Part shown: one piece after another, positions 26,522 through 35,117 of the stretch
Layout: every line of letters begins with the position of its first letter
Numbering within the stretch: the first letter of the stretch is position 1
NCBI GenBank assembly: GCA_910584845.1
Contig: CAJUDH010000020.1
Location: 1-64,000, forward strand
Length of the DNA: 64,000 bases
Reading direction: 5' to 3'
Source of the DNA: an uncultured Lachnospiraceae bacterium
Lineage (GTDB): Bacteria; Bacillota; Clostridia; Lachnospirales; Lachnospiraceae
Program-made: the position numbers and the translations under genes
Notes under the pieces: model-generated
Databases searched by the model: none
Told to the model about the DNA's origin: nothing
What the model saw: the letters and a program-made list of their open reading frames with translations, nothing else

Positions 26522-27487
26522 ATGATAAAAACAATTGCATCTATAGGGCTCCCGGTAGACGAGGTTTTGGAGATTAAAAAAAACCGCCTGGTTCCGGAAG
26601 GGGGAGAGGCAGAGGGCCTAAAAAGGATCAGCATTGTGACGGGAATCCATGGGGACGAACTGGAAGGGCAGTATGTCTGCTTTGAGGTGGTCCGCCGCAT
26701 TCAGGCAGAGAAGGGGAATTTGTCCGGGATCGTAGATATTTATCCGGCTATGAACCCGTTGGGGATCGACTCCATTACCCGGGGGATCCCGGGTTTTGAC
26801 CTGGACATGAACCGCATTTTCCCCGGCCATAAAGACGGGGATATGATGGAATACCTGGCAGGCCAGGTCATCACGGATTTAACGGGATCCGATGTCTGTA
26901 TAGACATTCATGCCAGCAATATTTACCTGACCGAAATCCCCCAAGTCCGCATTAATGAATTGCACAAAGACCGGCTAATACCTTTGGCAGAAAAAGTCAA
27001 TGTGGACTTTATTTGGGTGCATGGGGCCAACACGGTTTTGGAAGCCACCCTGGCCCACAGCCTGAACAGCCAGGGTACCCCCACCCTGGTGGTGGAGATG
27101 GGGGTAGGGATGCGTATTACCTTACCTTATTGCCTGCAGCTGGTGGACGGTATTTTTAACCTGATGGGTGAGCTGGGCATCTGGCAAGGGGAAACCAAAA
27201 AGCCAAGGGCGCCCATAATTTCGCAAAACCCGGAAGATGTAAGCTATCTGAACGCTACAATGGCCGGAATTTTTGTGCCCCATGTAAAGCATTGGGAAAA
27301 ATTAAAAACCGGCGATTTAGTAGGCGTGATCCTGGATCCCCTAAGGGGGGAAGTCTTAGATGAAATCCGTTCCCCCATAGACGGCCATCTGTTTACCATC
27401 CGGGAATACCCTGTCGTAGACGCGGGTTCCTTGATCGGCCGGCTGCTTCGGGAAAGGCATCCCCTGCCTGGGGAGGATAGGAGATAA
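26522..27487 (+). CDS. succinylglutamate desuccinylase/aspartoacylase (M14) family protein, catalytic residues intact
   Basis: 321 aa zinc-dependent deacylase/carboxypeptidase fold (AstE/AspA group). The zinc ligands are His43 and Glu46 (GIHGDELEG) and His130 (DIHAS). Asn97-Arg98 (DMNRIF) fits the substrate site and Glu192 (VVEMGVG) is the general base. The C-terminal 90 residues form a lipoyl-like beta domain ending in IDGHLF.IREYP. It is 28 bp after the transglutaminase gene with a GGAGGGGG SD, and is probably part of the same operon, cutting an N-acyl or peptide amide. Substrate unknown. Confidence 0.88.
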   Translation: MIKTIASIGLPVDEVLEIKKNRLVPEGGEAEGLKRISIVTGIHGDELEGQYVCFEVVRRIQAEKGNLSGIVDIYPAMNPLGIDSITRGIPGFDLDMNRIFPGHKDGDMMEYLAGQVITDLTGSDVCIDIHASNIYLTEIPQVRINELHKDRLIPLAEKVNVDFIWVHGANTVLEATLAHSLNSQGTPTLVVEMGVGMRITLPYCLQLVDGIFNLMGELGIWQGETKKPRAPIISQNPEDVSYLNATMAGIFVPHVKHWEKLKTGDLVGVILDPLRGEVLDEIRSPIDGHLFTIREYPVVDAGSLIGRLLRERHPLPGEDRR

Positions 27488-27488
27488 C

Positions 27489-28433
27489 ATGGAAAAGAAA
27501 ACCATATATGAGATTAAATCTTTGTACAGGGACAATTTTCGTGTTACCGGCTATATATTCGGTTCCGGAAAAGAGTCGGTCTGTATTGTAGGCAACACCA
27601 GAGGGAATGAAATCCAGCAGCTTTATATTTGTTCACAACTGGTAAAAAAGTTTAAACACCTGGAAGAGGAAGGAAAAATAGCAAAAGGCCATCAGATTTT
27701 GGTCATCCCTTCGGCAAACCCATATTCCCTGAATATTAAAAAACGGTTTTGGCCTACAGACAACACCGATATTAACCGGATGTTCCCCGGTTATGATTTG
27801 GGGGAAACTACCCAGCGGATAGCGGCAGGGGTGTTTCACGCCATAAAAGGCTATACTTATGGTATGCAGTTTACTTCTTTCTACATGCCCGGAAAATTTA
27901 CCCCCCATATCCGTATGATGAAGGCTGGTTTTGAAAATGTAGGGTTGGCAAAGAAGTTTGGCATGCCTTATGTTGTTTTGCGCAATACCAAACCCTATGA
28001 CACCACAACCCTGAACTATAATTGGCAAATTTGGGAAACCCATGCCTTTAGCATTTATACCACATCCACCACACAGGTAGACAAAGACAGCGCCCAGATG
28101 GCGATACGGAGCATTTTAAATTTTTTGCACAAAGAAGGCATTGTAGAATATCACGGCCATGAAGGATATGTTTCCCTGGTGGTGGAAGATACCGACATGG
28201 CTTTGGTAAGGACAGGAACAGCCGGCATTTTTGAAGGGTTGGTCCGGGTAGGGGAAGAAGTTTCCAAAGGGCAGCGCCTGGCCCATATTATCGACCCTTA
28301 CGAAGGGGAAATCCGGGAAACGGTTTATTCCCCCATGGACGGTATCATATTTTTTGCCCATGACGAACCTCTGACCTATGCGGATGCAGCCGTATATAAA
28401 TTAATCCCCCATGAACTGTGGGCAGGGCGGTAA
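27489..28433 (+). CDS. M14 (AstE/AspA-like) paralogue that has lost the zinc site
   Basis: 314 aa, plainly homologous to the preceding protein (INRMFPG matches MNRIFPG, same C-terminal lipoyl-like domain with MDGIIFFAHDEPL). The catalytic positions differ: the first zinc His is Arg38 (NTRGNE), the second zinc His falls on Thr129 (MQFTSF), and the general-base Glu falls on Thr near 191. Only Glu41 remains of the HxxE pair. It is therefore probably a non-catalytic partner or a ligand-binding protein. It starts 2 bp after the paralogue's stop, so the two products are likely made together and may pair. Confidence 0.82.
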   Translation: MEKKTIYEIKSLYRDNFRVTGYIFGSGKESVCIVGNTRGNEIQQLYICSQLVKKFKHLEEEGKIAKGHQILVIPSANPYSLNIKKRFWPTDNTDINRMFPGYDLGETTQRIAAGVFHAIKGYTYGMQFTSFYMPGKFTPHIRMMKAGFENVGLAKKFGMPYVVLRNTKPYDTTTLNYNWQIWETHAFSIYTTSTTQVDKDSAQMAIRSILNFLHKEGIVEYHGHEGYVSLVVEDTDMALVRTGTAGIFEGLVRVGEEVSKGQRLAHIIDPYEGEIRETVYSPMDGIIFFAHDEPLTYADAAVYKLIPHELWAGR

Positions 28434-28461
28434 AATGCGGATAGCATTTTAGGGTAGTTTG

Positions 28462-28470
28462 TGGTACAAT
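28462..28470 (+). promoter_or_regulatory. extended -10 promoter for the candidate RNA
   Basis: TGG followed by TACAAT (28465-28470) forms an extended -10 element; the -35 region is poor. Predicted transcription start is near 28477, exactly where the paired 5' strand of the candidate RNA begins. Confidence 0.5.
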
Positions 28471-28476
28471 AGTCAG

Positions 28477-28681
28477 GCAGAAACAGCTGCAGGTAAAATC
28501 GCATGGTTCTTGTAAAATCGGCGTAACGGGCGGCGAGTCGCCGCCTGGACAGAAGTAGTTGTGGGAAAGCCCGCAATCTGCGCCAGGGTACTTCTGCACA
28601 TTGCATGTGCCCACGCCTTCGGCTTGTACCCTTATGCAGCTTACGGGATCCCTATGTGTGCGGCTGTTTCTGTTTTTATTT
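28477..28681 (+). ncRNA. candidate structured non-coding RNA, about 200 nt
   Basis: Located between convergent genes. The 5' end CAGAAACAGC (28478-28487) pairs perfectly with GCTGTTTCTG (28663-28672), extendable to 14 bp, and the 3' strand runs directly into TTTTTATTT, a terminator. Inside are GGCGGCG/CGCCGCC (28529-28545, loop AGT), CAGAAGTA/TACTTCTG (28550-28557 with 28589-28596) enclosing TTGTGGG/CCCGCAA (28559-28576), and GCACAT/ATGTGC (28596-28610). AGGGTAC (28585-28591) could instead pair with GTACCCT (28626-28632), giving an alternative fold. No known family was recognised. No gene follows on this strand, so a trans-acting RNA is more likely than a riboswitch. Confidence 0.6.
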
Positions 28682-28703
28682 GCCCTAAAATATGCCGCGT
28701 ATT

Positions 28704-30035
28704 TTACCGGGCCAGATTAACAAAACGGGTGAACTCTGGCTGCCACAGCAGGTTTACTGTCCCAATAGGGCCGTTGCGCTGTTTGGCTATAATTACCTCG
28801 GCAATATTGGGGGTTTCTGTATCCTTATTGTAATATTCGTCCCGGTATAAAAACATTACCACATCGGCGTCTTGCTCAATTGCACCGGATTCCCGCAAGT
28901 CAGAAAGCATGGGGCGGTGGTCTTGCCGCGTCTCACAGGCGCGGCTTAACTGGGACAAGGCGATTACCGGCGCATTCATTTCCCGGGCTAAGGCTTTCAG
29001 GGAACGGGAGATTTCAGAAATCTCCTGCTGGCGGTTGTCGTTGGCCCTTCCGCTCCCGGACATCAATTGCAGATAATCAATAATAATCATGTTCAATCCA
29101 TATTCCAGCTTCATTTTCCTGCACTTGGACCGCAATTCTGTGACCGTGATCCCCGGCGTGTCGTCAATGTATAATTTGGAATTGCCAATAATGCCGATGC
29201 CCTCCACAACAGCGTCCCAATCGGAATCGGTCAGGTTACCGGTACGTAACTTTTGGGAGTCAACATTGGACTCCATAGATAGCATCCGGTTTACCAGCTG
29301 CTCTTTCGACATTTCCAGGCTGAAAATCATGCAAGGCAGGCCTTTGCGCACGGCCACGTGGTCTACCAGGTTCAGGACAAAGGCCGTTTTACCCATAGAC
29401 GGCCTGGCAGCTAACAGGACCAGATCCGAGGGCTGCATACCGGACGTCTTGTAGTCCAGGTCAAGGAAGCCGGTGGGGATCCCCGTAACCATCCCCGGAT
29501 TCCTGGATGCAACTTCAATTTTTTCTAATACGTTTAAGGCGATTTGGCGGATCGGGACAAATTCGGAAGAATTTCGGGTTTGCAGCAGGTCAAATATAGA
29601 CTTTTCCGTTTCTGCCAGGATCTGTTCCAAAGGCTCCCTTCCTACATAACAGGAGTTGGCAATCTCTTCGGTTACCCGGATGAGTTTTCGAAGGATTGCC
29701 TTTTCGGATACAATTCTGGCATAAGATTTAATGTTGGCAGATGTAGGCACTGTAGTGACAATATCCCGGACGAAATCCAAACTGCTGACTTCCGGCGGCA
29801 CATCTTTTTCCTTCAGGCGGTCTTGTAGCGTAATCAAATCAACCGGCTTTCCTTCATTCAGCAATTCCACCATGGATTCAAACATAATGCCATATTGGCT
29901 GTGGTAAAAATCCGTTGACGCCAAAATTTCGGAAGCGGCGATAACCGCCTCTTTGTCCATTAGCATAGAGCCAATCACGGATTGTTCCGCCTCAACGCTG
30001 TGTGGAAGCACCCGTTTCATGAAAGATTCATCCAT
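28704..30035 (-). CDS. dnaB: replicative DNA helicase DnaB
   Basis: 443 aa hexameric helicase that unwinds DNA at the replication fork and loads primase. The N-terminal domain opens with LPHSVEAEQSVIGSMLMD. The RecA-like C-terminal domain has Walker A ARPSMGKTAF, Walker B MIIIDYLQLM and the LSQLSRACE and LRESGAIEQDADVV motifs. No intein. It follows rplI on the minus strand after a 57-bp gap holding an internal terminator-like hairpin. SD GGGAGGG. Confidence 0.98.
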   Translation of the reverse strand: MDESFMKRVLPHSVEAEQSVIGSMLMDKEAVIAASEILASTDFYHSQYGIMFESMVELLNEGKPVDLITLQDRLKEKDVPPEVSSLDFVRDIVTTVPTSANIKSYARIVSEKAILRKLIRVTEEIANSCYVGREPLEQILAETEKSIFDLLQTRNSSEFVPIRQIALNVLEKIEVASRNPGMVTGIPTGFLDLDYKTSGMQPSDLVLLAARPSMGKTAFVLNLVDHVAVRKGLPCMIFSLEMSKEQLVNRMLSMESNVDSQKLRTGNLTDSDWDAVVEGIGIIGNSKLYIDDTPGITVTELRSKCRKMKLEYGLNMIIIDYLQLMSGSGRANDNRQQEISEISRSLKALAREMNAPVIALSQLSRACETRQDHRPMLSDLRESGAIEQDADVVMFLYRDEYYNKDTETPNIAEVIIAKQRNGPIGTVNLLWQPEFTRFVNLAR

Positions 30036-30069
30036 AACGCCCTCCCTTGTAAATATACGGTAACAGAAA

Positions 30070-30086
30070 GCCCCGCTAAGCGGGGC
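30070..30086 (-). terminator. GC-rich hairpin between rplI and dnaB (attenuator-like)
   Basis: On the minus strand GCCCCGC pairs with GCGGGGC around a three-base loop directly after the rplI stop and is followed by TTTCTG. With such a short U-run it may only partly end transcription, lowering dnaB expression relative to rplI. Confidence 0.55.
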
Positions 30087-30092
30087 CTTTGA

Positions 30093-30539
30093 TTATGCTT
30101 CGGTAATCTTGACCGTCAATTTTGCCGTCACGTCTTTATGGAGTTTTACTGGTACTTCGTGGGTGCCGAAAGTCTTCAACGGTTCCGGCAAAACCAGCTT
30201 TTTCTTGTCAATTTCCAATCCTGCCTGCTCTGCCGCCGCAACAGCAATTTCTTTGCCGGATATGGAACCAAATGCTTTGCCGTTATCCCCCGCCTTCATG
30301 GTCAGGGCAATGGGCGATTTCTCTATACGCTCTGCCAATGCTTTGGCGGCTGCCAGCTGTTCCGCCGCCTTTTTTTCTGCGTTTGCATTCTGAAGCTTCA
30401 AATCGTTAAGGTTTTTGGGGGTGGCCTCCACACCCAGCTTTTTAGGCAAGATAAAGTTCCTGGCATACCCGTCGTTTACCTTGACCACTTCCCCTTTTTT
30501 ACCCAGTGTTTTTACATCTTCTAATAATACAACCTGCAT
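30093..30539 (-). CDS. rplI: 50S ribosomal protein L9
   Basis: 148 aa L9. The N-domain [29 protein letters not shown] is the signature, followed by the long connecting helix (Ala/Lys-rich, about residues 40-75) and the C-domain. The start ATG overlaps the stop of gdpP by one base (TAATG), so translation is coupled. The gdpP-rplI-dnaB order is conserved in Firmicutes. Confidence 0.98.
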   Translation of the reverse strand: MQVVLLEDVKTLGKKGEVVKVNDGYARNFILPKKLGVEATPKNLNDLKLQNANAEKKAAEQLAAAKALAERIEKSPIALTMKAGDNGKAFGSISGKEIAVAAAEQAGLEIDKKKLVLPEPLKTFGTHEVPVKLHKDVTAKLTVKITEA

Positions 30540-32578
30540 TATAATACATCTCCCTTCTCAACCATAATATCGACAGCTTCCTTTACCCGCTGTTTTGCCT
30601 CTTCTATGGTAACATTTTTCAGCTGTGCGCCTGCGATGGCCCGGTGGCCTCCGCCACCAAGCTGTTCCATCATCACCTGCACGTTTACTTCATCAATGGA
30701 ACGGGCGCTGACATAAATTACCTCATGGTATTCGGTCAACACAATGGAGGCCTTGATCCCTTTAATATCCAGCAATTCGTTGGCGGCCTGGGCGCCGACG
30801 ATGGTGGGGCTTTGCAGGCCCTGCGCTGGGCAGACGCCAATGGAAAAGGCATCCCGGTAGATCTCTGCTGATGTAACAGCAGAAGCCCTGGCTTTATATT
30901 CCGCTATGTTGTCCCTGAAAATCTTGCGCACCCGGATCACATCCGCGCCGTTGCGCCGGAGGTATGCCGCGGCCTCAAAGGTTCGCACACCGGTCTGGTT
31001 GGTGAAATTTTGCGTGTCGATTACAATACCTGCATACATGGCGTCGGCCTCTGCCGAACGGATCTTAATGTCGTCTGCAATATATTGCAGCACTTCCGCT
31101 ACCATCTCGCAGGCAGATGACGCGTAAGGCTCCACATAGGACAGCACGGCGTTAGTAATGATCTCACTGCTCTGCCGGTGATGGTCCAGCACTACAATGG
31201 TTTTTACCATATGGAGCAGTTCCGGGGCATCGGTTATACTGGGGCGGTTTACATCCACCACTACCAGCATAGTATTATTGTCCACCAATTCCGCCGCCTG
31301 GGCGCCGTTTAAAAATAAATCCTCCGGATATTCCGGATTGTGCAGAAAACGCTCCATCATAGGCTGAACCGATGTAGTCACCTCATTGAGGATAATATGG
31401 GATTTTTTGTTTAATGAGGTGGCAATGCGGAAGATCCCTATGGAAGCGCCAAAGGAATCAATATCCCCCAGCTTGTGGCCCATAATCAAAAGGCGGTCTT
31501 TCGTTTCCATCAGTTCCCGAAGGGCATGGGCCTTTACCCGTGCCTTCACCCTGGTGGCCTTTTCCTGCTGTTGGGATTTCCCACCATAATATTGGATTTT
31601 TCCGGCATCTTTAACAACGGCCTGATCCCCTCCCCGCCCTAAGGCCATATCAATAGAGACCCGGGCATATTCATAGTTTTGGCTATAGCTCTCTCCGTTC
31701 ATGCCAATGCCAATACTTAAAGTAACTGCCATGTCGTTGCCAATATTGACGGCCTTAACATCTTCCAGGATTGCAAAACGTTCTTCCTGGATCTGCCGCA
31801 TAAATTTTTGCTTAATAATAAAGAAATATTTATCTTTTTCCAGTTTTTTGACAACGCCATCCATCCCGCCAATGTATTTATTGATCTTCCGGTCAATGAG
31901 GGCAGTCAAAAGGGAACGGCGCACCTCTTCTACGCTCTCCAGTGCTTCGTCATAATTGTCCAAATAAATCAGGCCCGTCACCAGTTTTTCGTCGGTGACT
32001 TCCTGGCGGTATTGCAGGATTTCCGTTTCGTCAAATAAATAAATGGCAAACATTTTTTTGGAGCCTGCCAGAATGCCGTGGTTCTCCCCGCCCACCTGCT
32101 CCATGAAGACAGGGCACAAGTCTATACGGAACTGGCGGCCGCCGTAACTGGCATGGACTTGGGCAATTTCTTCTGTAGCCAAGTCAGCCTTGGTAACTTC
32201 CGTAAACAGGGTGGTAATGTTCTTTCTAAGTAGCTTCTTTTCCGATAAAGCCTGGCGGAATGCGTCATTTAGCCATAGGATCCGGCCATCCTCATCGCAT
32301 AATGCATATGGGACAGCCATTTCTTCTAATAAACGCTTCTGCGCCCAGGCATAAGTAGAAGAAAACTCTACCAGGCCGCCCAGCAAACGCCTTTTCCGGT
32401 AGGTATAAATCCAGATGGCGGCGGCAATGTGGCATAATGTGAAGGGGAACAGCAAAGCCCCGCCAACCCGGCTTACCATTGCCACGCCTATGTTTCCAAA
32501 AGCAGGGAAAAGCGCAAGCAGCAGTGGCCAGGCAAGGTACATCCGCAACTGGCCGTTTAATTTTATGGTTTCTTTCAT
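30539..32578 (-). CDS. gdpP: cyclic-di-AMP phosphodiesterase GdpP
   Basis: About 679 aa membrane-bound enzyme that degrades c-di-AMP and so controls cell wall and potassium homeostasis. Two N-terminal membrane spans, a degenerate PAS domain ([19 protein letters not shown]), a degenerate GGDEF domain ([10 protein letters not shown] near the end) and the DHH/DHHA1 catalytic unit with [30 protein letters not shown] and the terminal [12 protein letters not shown]. The frame extends to 32722, but AAGGAGA is 6 nt before ATG 32578. Confidence 0.95.
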   Translation of the reverse strand: MKETIKLNGQLRMYLAWPLLLALFPAFGNIGVAMVSRVGGALLFPFTLCHIAAAIWIYTYRKRRLLGGLVEFSSTYAWAQKRLLEEMAVPYALCDEDGRILWLNDAFRQALSEKKLLRKNITTLFTEVTKADLATEEIAQVHASYGGRQFRIDLCPVFMEQVGGENHGILAGSKKMFAIYLFDETEILQYRQEVTDEKLVTGLIYLDNYDEALESVEEVRRSLLTALIDRKINKYIGGMDGVVKKLEKDKYFFIIKQKFMRQIQEERFAILEDVKAVNIGNDMAVTLSIGIGMNGESYSQNYEYARVSIDMALGRGGDQAVVKDAGKIQYYGGKSQQQEKATRVKARVKAHALRELMETKDRLLIMGHKLGDIDSFGASIGIFRIATSLNKKSHIILNEVTTSVQPMMERFLHNPEYPEDLFLNGAQAAELVDNNTMLVVVDVNRPSITDAPELLHMVKTIVVLDHHRQSSEIITNAVLSYVEPYASSACEMVAEVLQYIADDIKIRSAEADAMYAGIVIDTQNFTNQTGVRTFEAAAYLRRNGADVIRVRKIFRDNIAEYKARASAVTSAEIYRDAFSIGVCPAQGLQSPTIVGAQAANELLDIKGIKASIVLTEYHEVIYVSARSIDEVNVQVMMEQLGGGGHRAIAGAQLKNVTIEEAKQRVKEAVDIMVEKGDVL

Positions 32579-32905
32579 CTTTGTCTCCTTGTCGTAAAGC
32601 AGGGACATCCGCCGTGTTGCCCGCCTTCGTTTCGCCCCCCGCCTTGATTCCTGCTGCAGTTTACTCACGGGCTTCGCCCTATGAAAAGCAGCAGGGGGAA
32701 TTTTCCTTTTGTGCAAGCACAACGAAAAATTCCCCCTGTTGCTTTTCGCACTGCTTATTGTTTATGTGGACATTATACCACAGGAAAGTTTTTTCGTCTA
32801 CTGTTGGAATTTATGGTTGTTTGGTTGTATTTTCCTGGGTTTTGTTATACAATAGAGCTTCATAATGGAAAATATTATTTTATTTTAAGATCAAGAGGAT
32901 TGTTT
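32579..32905. other. divergent intergenic region between gdpP and the DUF4317 gene
   Basis: About 327 bp with no gene. It is dominated by a long near-perfect inverted repeat at 32683-32747 (listed separately) and a small GGGC/GCCC hairpin near 32669-32679. The region must hold promoters for both divergent genes, but no convincing -35/-10 pair was picked out by eye. Confidence 0.4.
32683..32747. repeat. long near-perfect inverted repeat (palindromic hairpin)
   Basis: Left arm GAAAAGCAGCAGGGGGAA continues into TTTT and right arm AAAATTCCCCCTGTTGCTTTTC mirrors it with one mismatch. The tip TTGTGC-AA-GCACAA makes a second perfect stem. The total arm length is about 30 nt. There is no U-tract on either side, so it is not a typical terminator. 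It looks like a palindromic intergenic repeat unit or a processed RNA hairpin. Confidence 0.6.
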
Positions 32906-34066
32906 ATGATTAAAAAGGAAATATCAGAGCTGAAACGGCTTTTTACCACAGCGAATTGTTCGATCAGCCGGATCTGCGGCTGCTATGTAGACGGGGAAAA
33001 GAATAAAAAAACAGAATGGAAAGACGCATTCCTTTCCTTACCCGAGGAAGACATGTTCAAGTATTTTGAAATCCTCCGCAAGGCGCTGTCCGGCACGGTG
33101 GGAAAGAATTTGGTCAATTTGGATTTCCCCCTGGATACAGAAAAAGAAGGGGGGACCCAGGAATTTTTGCTAAAGCTGCGGAATAGCCGGCTGCTGGAAG
33201 ATGAGCTGCTGGACGATTTTTATGACAAGGTCATCGACGCCTATGACTATGTAGGGAATTACCTGATCTTATTGGTCCATGACGCTTATGACATTCCAGG
33301 GCGCACTACAGACGGGCTGGCCATGGAAGATGCTTCCGACGAGGTGTACAGCTACATACTTTGCTGCGTTTGCCCGGTCGAGCTCTCAAAGCCGGGTTTA
33401 AGCTACAACGAAATAGAAAACACATTTCAAAACCGCACCCGGGACTGGGTGGTAGGCATGCCGGACTTAGGGTTCCTTTTTCCTGCTTTTAACGACCGCT
33501 CCACGGACATCCACAGCGCCTTGTATTATTCCAAAAACGCCAATGACCTGCATGATGCCTTTGTCCAGCAGCTCCTGGGCTGCCCATTGCCCTTAGCCGC
33601 CGCTTTTCAAAAAGAGACGTTCCAGTCGATTGTCAGTGAAACCTTAGGGGATGCCTGTGATTATGACACCGTAAAGACGATCCATGAAACTCTAAACGAG
33701 ATGCTAGACGAAAATAAAGATGCCCCGGAACCTCTGGTTCTGGATAAATACCAGGTAAAATCCTTGCTGGAAAACAGCGGCGTGGAAGAAGAGAGGCTAC
33801 AAGATTTTGACAAATGCTTCGAGGAAGCCGCCGGCGGGACAGGGCCTATTTTTGCCGAAAATATTGTTAATTCCCGGGCGTTTGAAGTAAAGACCCCGGA
33901 TGTCATAATTAAGGTCAACCCGGAACGGACCGAATTGGTCGAAACCCGTGAAGTTGACGGAAGGCGATGCCTGATCATTGCCATTGACGGGGATGTGGAG
34001 GTCAACGGTATTTTGTTGAGGGAAAATCTGGCAAACGGGAGTCCGGAAAAAGAAGGCCTGGATTGA
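32906..34066 (+). CDS. DUF4317 family protein
   Basis: About 386 aa soluble protein of the DUF4317 family, common in Clostridia and of unknown function. The start MIKKEISELKRLFT, CSISRICGCYVDGEKNKK, and later the VGMPDLGFLFPAFNDRSTDIH segment are the recognisable family signature. The frame is open from 32681, but AGAGGA (32894-32899) and family homology place the start at ATG 32906. A C-terminal beta-rich region (KTPDVIIKVNPERTELVE) may be a small separate domain. Single gene, convergent with the MerR-like gene. Confidence 0.82.
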   Translation: MIKKEISELKRLFTTANCSISRICGCYVDGEKNKKTEWKDAFLSLPEEDMFKYFEILRKALSGTVGKNLVNLDFPLDTEKEGGTQEFLLKLRNSRLLEDELLDDFYDKVIDAYDYVGNYLILLVHDAYDIPGRTTDGLAMEDASDEVYSYILCCVCPVELSKPGLSYNEIENTFQNRTRDWVVGMPDLGFLFPAFNDRSTDIHSALYYSKNANDLHDAFVQQLLGCPLPLAAAFQKETFQSIVSETLGDACDYDTVKTIHETLNEMLDENKDAPEPLVLDKYQVKSLLENSGVEEERLQDFDKCFEEAAGGTGPIFAENIVNSRAFEVKTPDVIIKVNPERTELVETREVDGRRCLIIAIDGDVEVNGILLRENLANGSPEKEGLD

Positions 34067-34262
34067 CTCCCAGCCGCCCCGGCAAACACGGCAAAAGCCA
34101 CCTTATGTCTGCCGGGGCGGCCGCATTATTTACCCCGGTGGATACGGGGCCACAAAGTTTGACGCCAAAAAGCGGTACGTGGGGCATGTGCCCGGTACCC
34201 CCTGCCCATTTCGGATATTTTAAGTTTTCCGTAACGATATATGGAATACAGGCAGGGATGGT

Positions 34263-34940
34263 TCACAGTTTTTTCCCGCTGCGCCCAAAGCGTTTCCGTT
34301 TAAAGAAAGGCAATTTGGTCACGGCGGCCTCCGCTTTCCCTTTGCCTTCCTTTTGATAGGCCCGTAAGGTTTCGTCTAATGCTTTAAACCGTTCCTCCTC
34401 CCGCTCGTCGTTAATCCTCATCATATATTCCAATTCCTGCACCATACGGTCGTTGACCTGACGGCTGATTTCACTGCTTAAAATTTCATTATTAGCCTGG
34501 ATGGCTTGTCCTACGGCTTTTCCGATGACCTGGTTCATAATCTGCTGGAATTGCTCTACCCTTTCCAGATTGACGGAAACCGCTGCCGGCTCTTGGTCTT
34601 GCACCGTCTTCAAACTGGTTTCACTTTCCATTTCCTCCCCCACACTTCCTTCTTTTAAAATATTGACCGCATTTTGCTCTAATTCCTGATCGGGGTCTGC
34701 ATCCTCATCGCCTTCGATCATTTTTTTCAAGACCTGTTCAATGGCTTTAAGCTGATAGCCTTTTTCTTTTAATTCTTTTATCTTTTGAAATAGGCGGATA
34801 TGTAATTCCGTGTAATAACGGTGGCTTTTTCCGTTTCGCGGCACTTCCAGCTGCAGCTCGTCCTCCCAGTACCGGAGTACATGGGATTCTACCCCGACCA
34901 TCCTGCTGGCCTCGGATATGGAATAGCGTGTCTTGTTCAT
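34263..34940 (-). CDS. MerR-family transcriptional regulator with long coiled-coil C-terminus
   Basis: About 225 aa. The N-terminal winged helix-turn-helix (YSISEASRMVGVESHVLRYW, then HRYYTELHIRLFQKIKELKE) is MerR-like. The rest is charged and helical with a predicted coiled coil and a very basic tail (FFKRKRFGRSGKK). No metal-binding Cys pattern. The layout (MerR-type DNA binding, coiled coil, basic end) recalls RacA-like chromosome-anchoring proteins as much as classical effectors. An ATG at 34964 is also in frame, but SD GGAGAG precedes 34940. It is divergent from the NlpC/P60 lipoprotein gene. Confidence 0.75.
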   Translation of the reverse strand: MNKTRYSISEASRMVGVESHVLRYWEDELQLEVPRNGKSHRYYTELHIRLFQKIKELKEKGYQLKAIEQVLKKMIEGDEDADPDQELEQNAVNILKEGSVGEEMESETSLKTVQDQEPAAVSVNLERVEQFQQIMNQVIGKAVGQAIQANNEILSSEISRQVNDRMVQELEYMMRINDEREEERFKALDETLRAYQKEGKGKAEAAVTKLPFFKRKRFGRSGKKL

Positions 34941-35047
34941 TTTTTCTCTCCTTATGTTTTTCATAAATATTTATGTCGAACAGTTATTTTTAACTTACTA
35001 TTATCATATGAAGGCAGCTTAAGAATTATGCTTAAGAAAAAAAATTA

Positions 35048-35077
35048 TTGTAATTTATCCGGGATGTGTGCTAAAAT
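35048..35077 (+). promoter_or_regulatory. promoter of the NlpC/P60 lipoprotein gene
   Basis: -35 TTGTAA (35048-35053), 18-bp spacer, -10 TAAAAT (35072-35077) with TGC before it (extended -10). Just upstream two CTTAAG palindromes lie 13 bp apart (35018-35023 and 35031-35036), a possible operator for the divergent MerR-like protein. Confidence 0.55.
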
Positions 35078-35117
35078 AGACAGTATTCGACAAAAAAGAA
35101 AGGAAGACGGATACTTC

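Noticed and set aside
28434..28450. AAAATGC/GCATTTT hairpin after the second M14 gene as a terminator
   Set aside because: Low GC stem and only a short T-run; too weak to list as a terminator.
28477..28681. 6S RNA, SRP RNA or cobalamin riboswitch as identity of the candidate RNA
   Set aside because: The fold is multi-branched rather than one rod, and the SRP apical motif and the B12-box could not be found.
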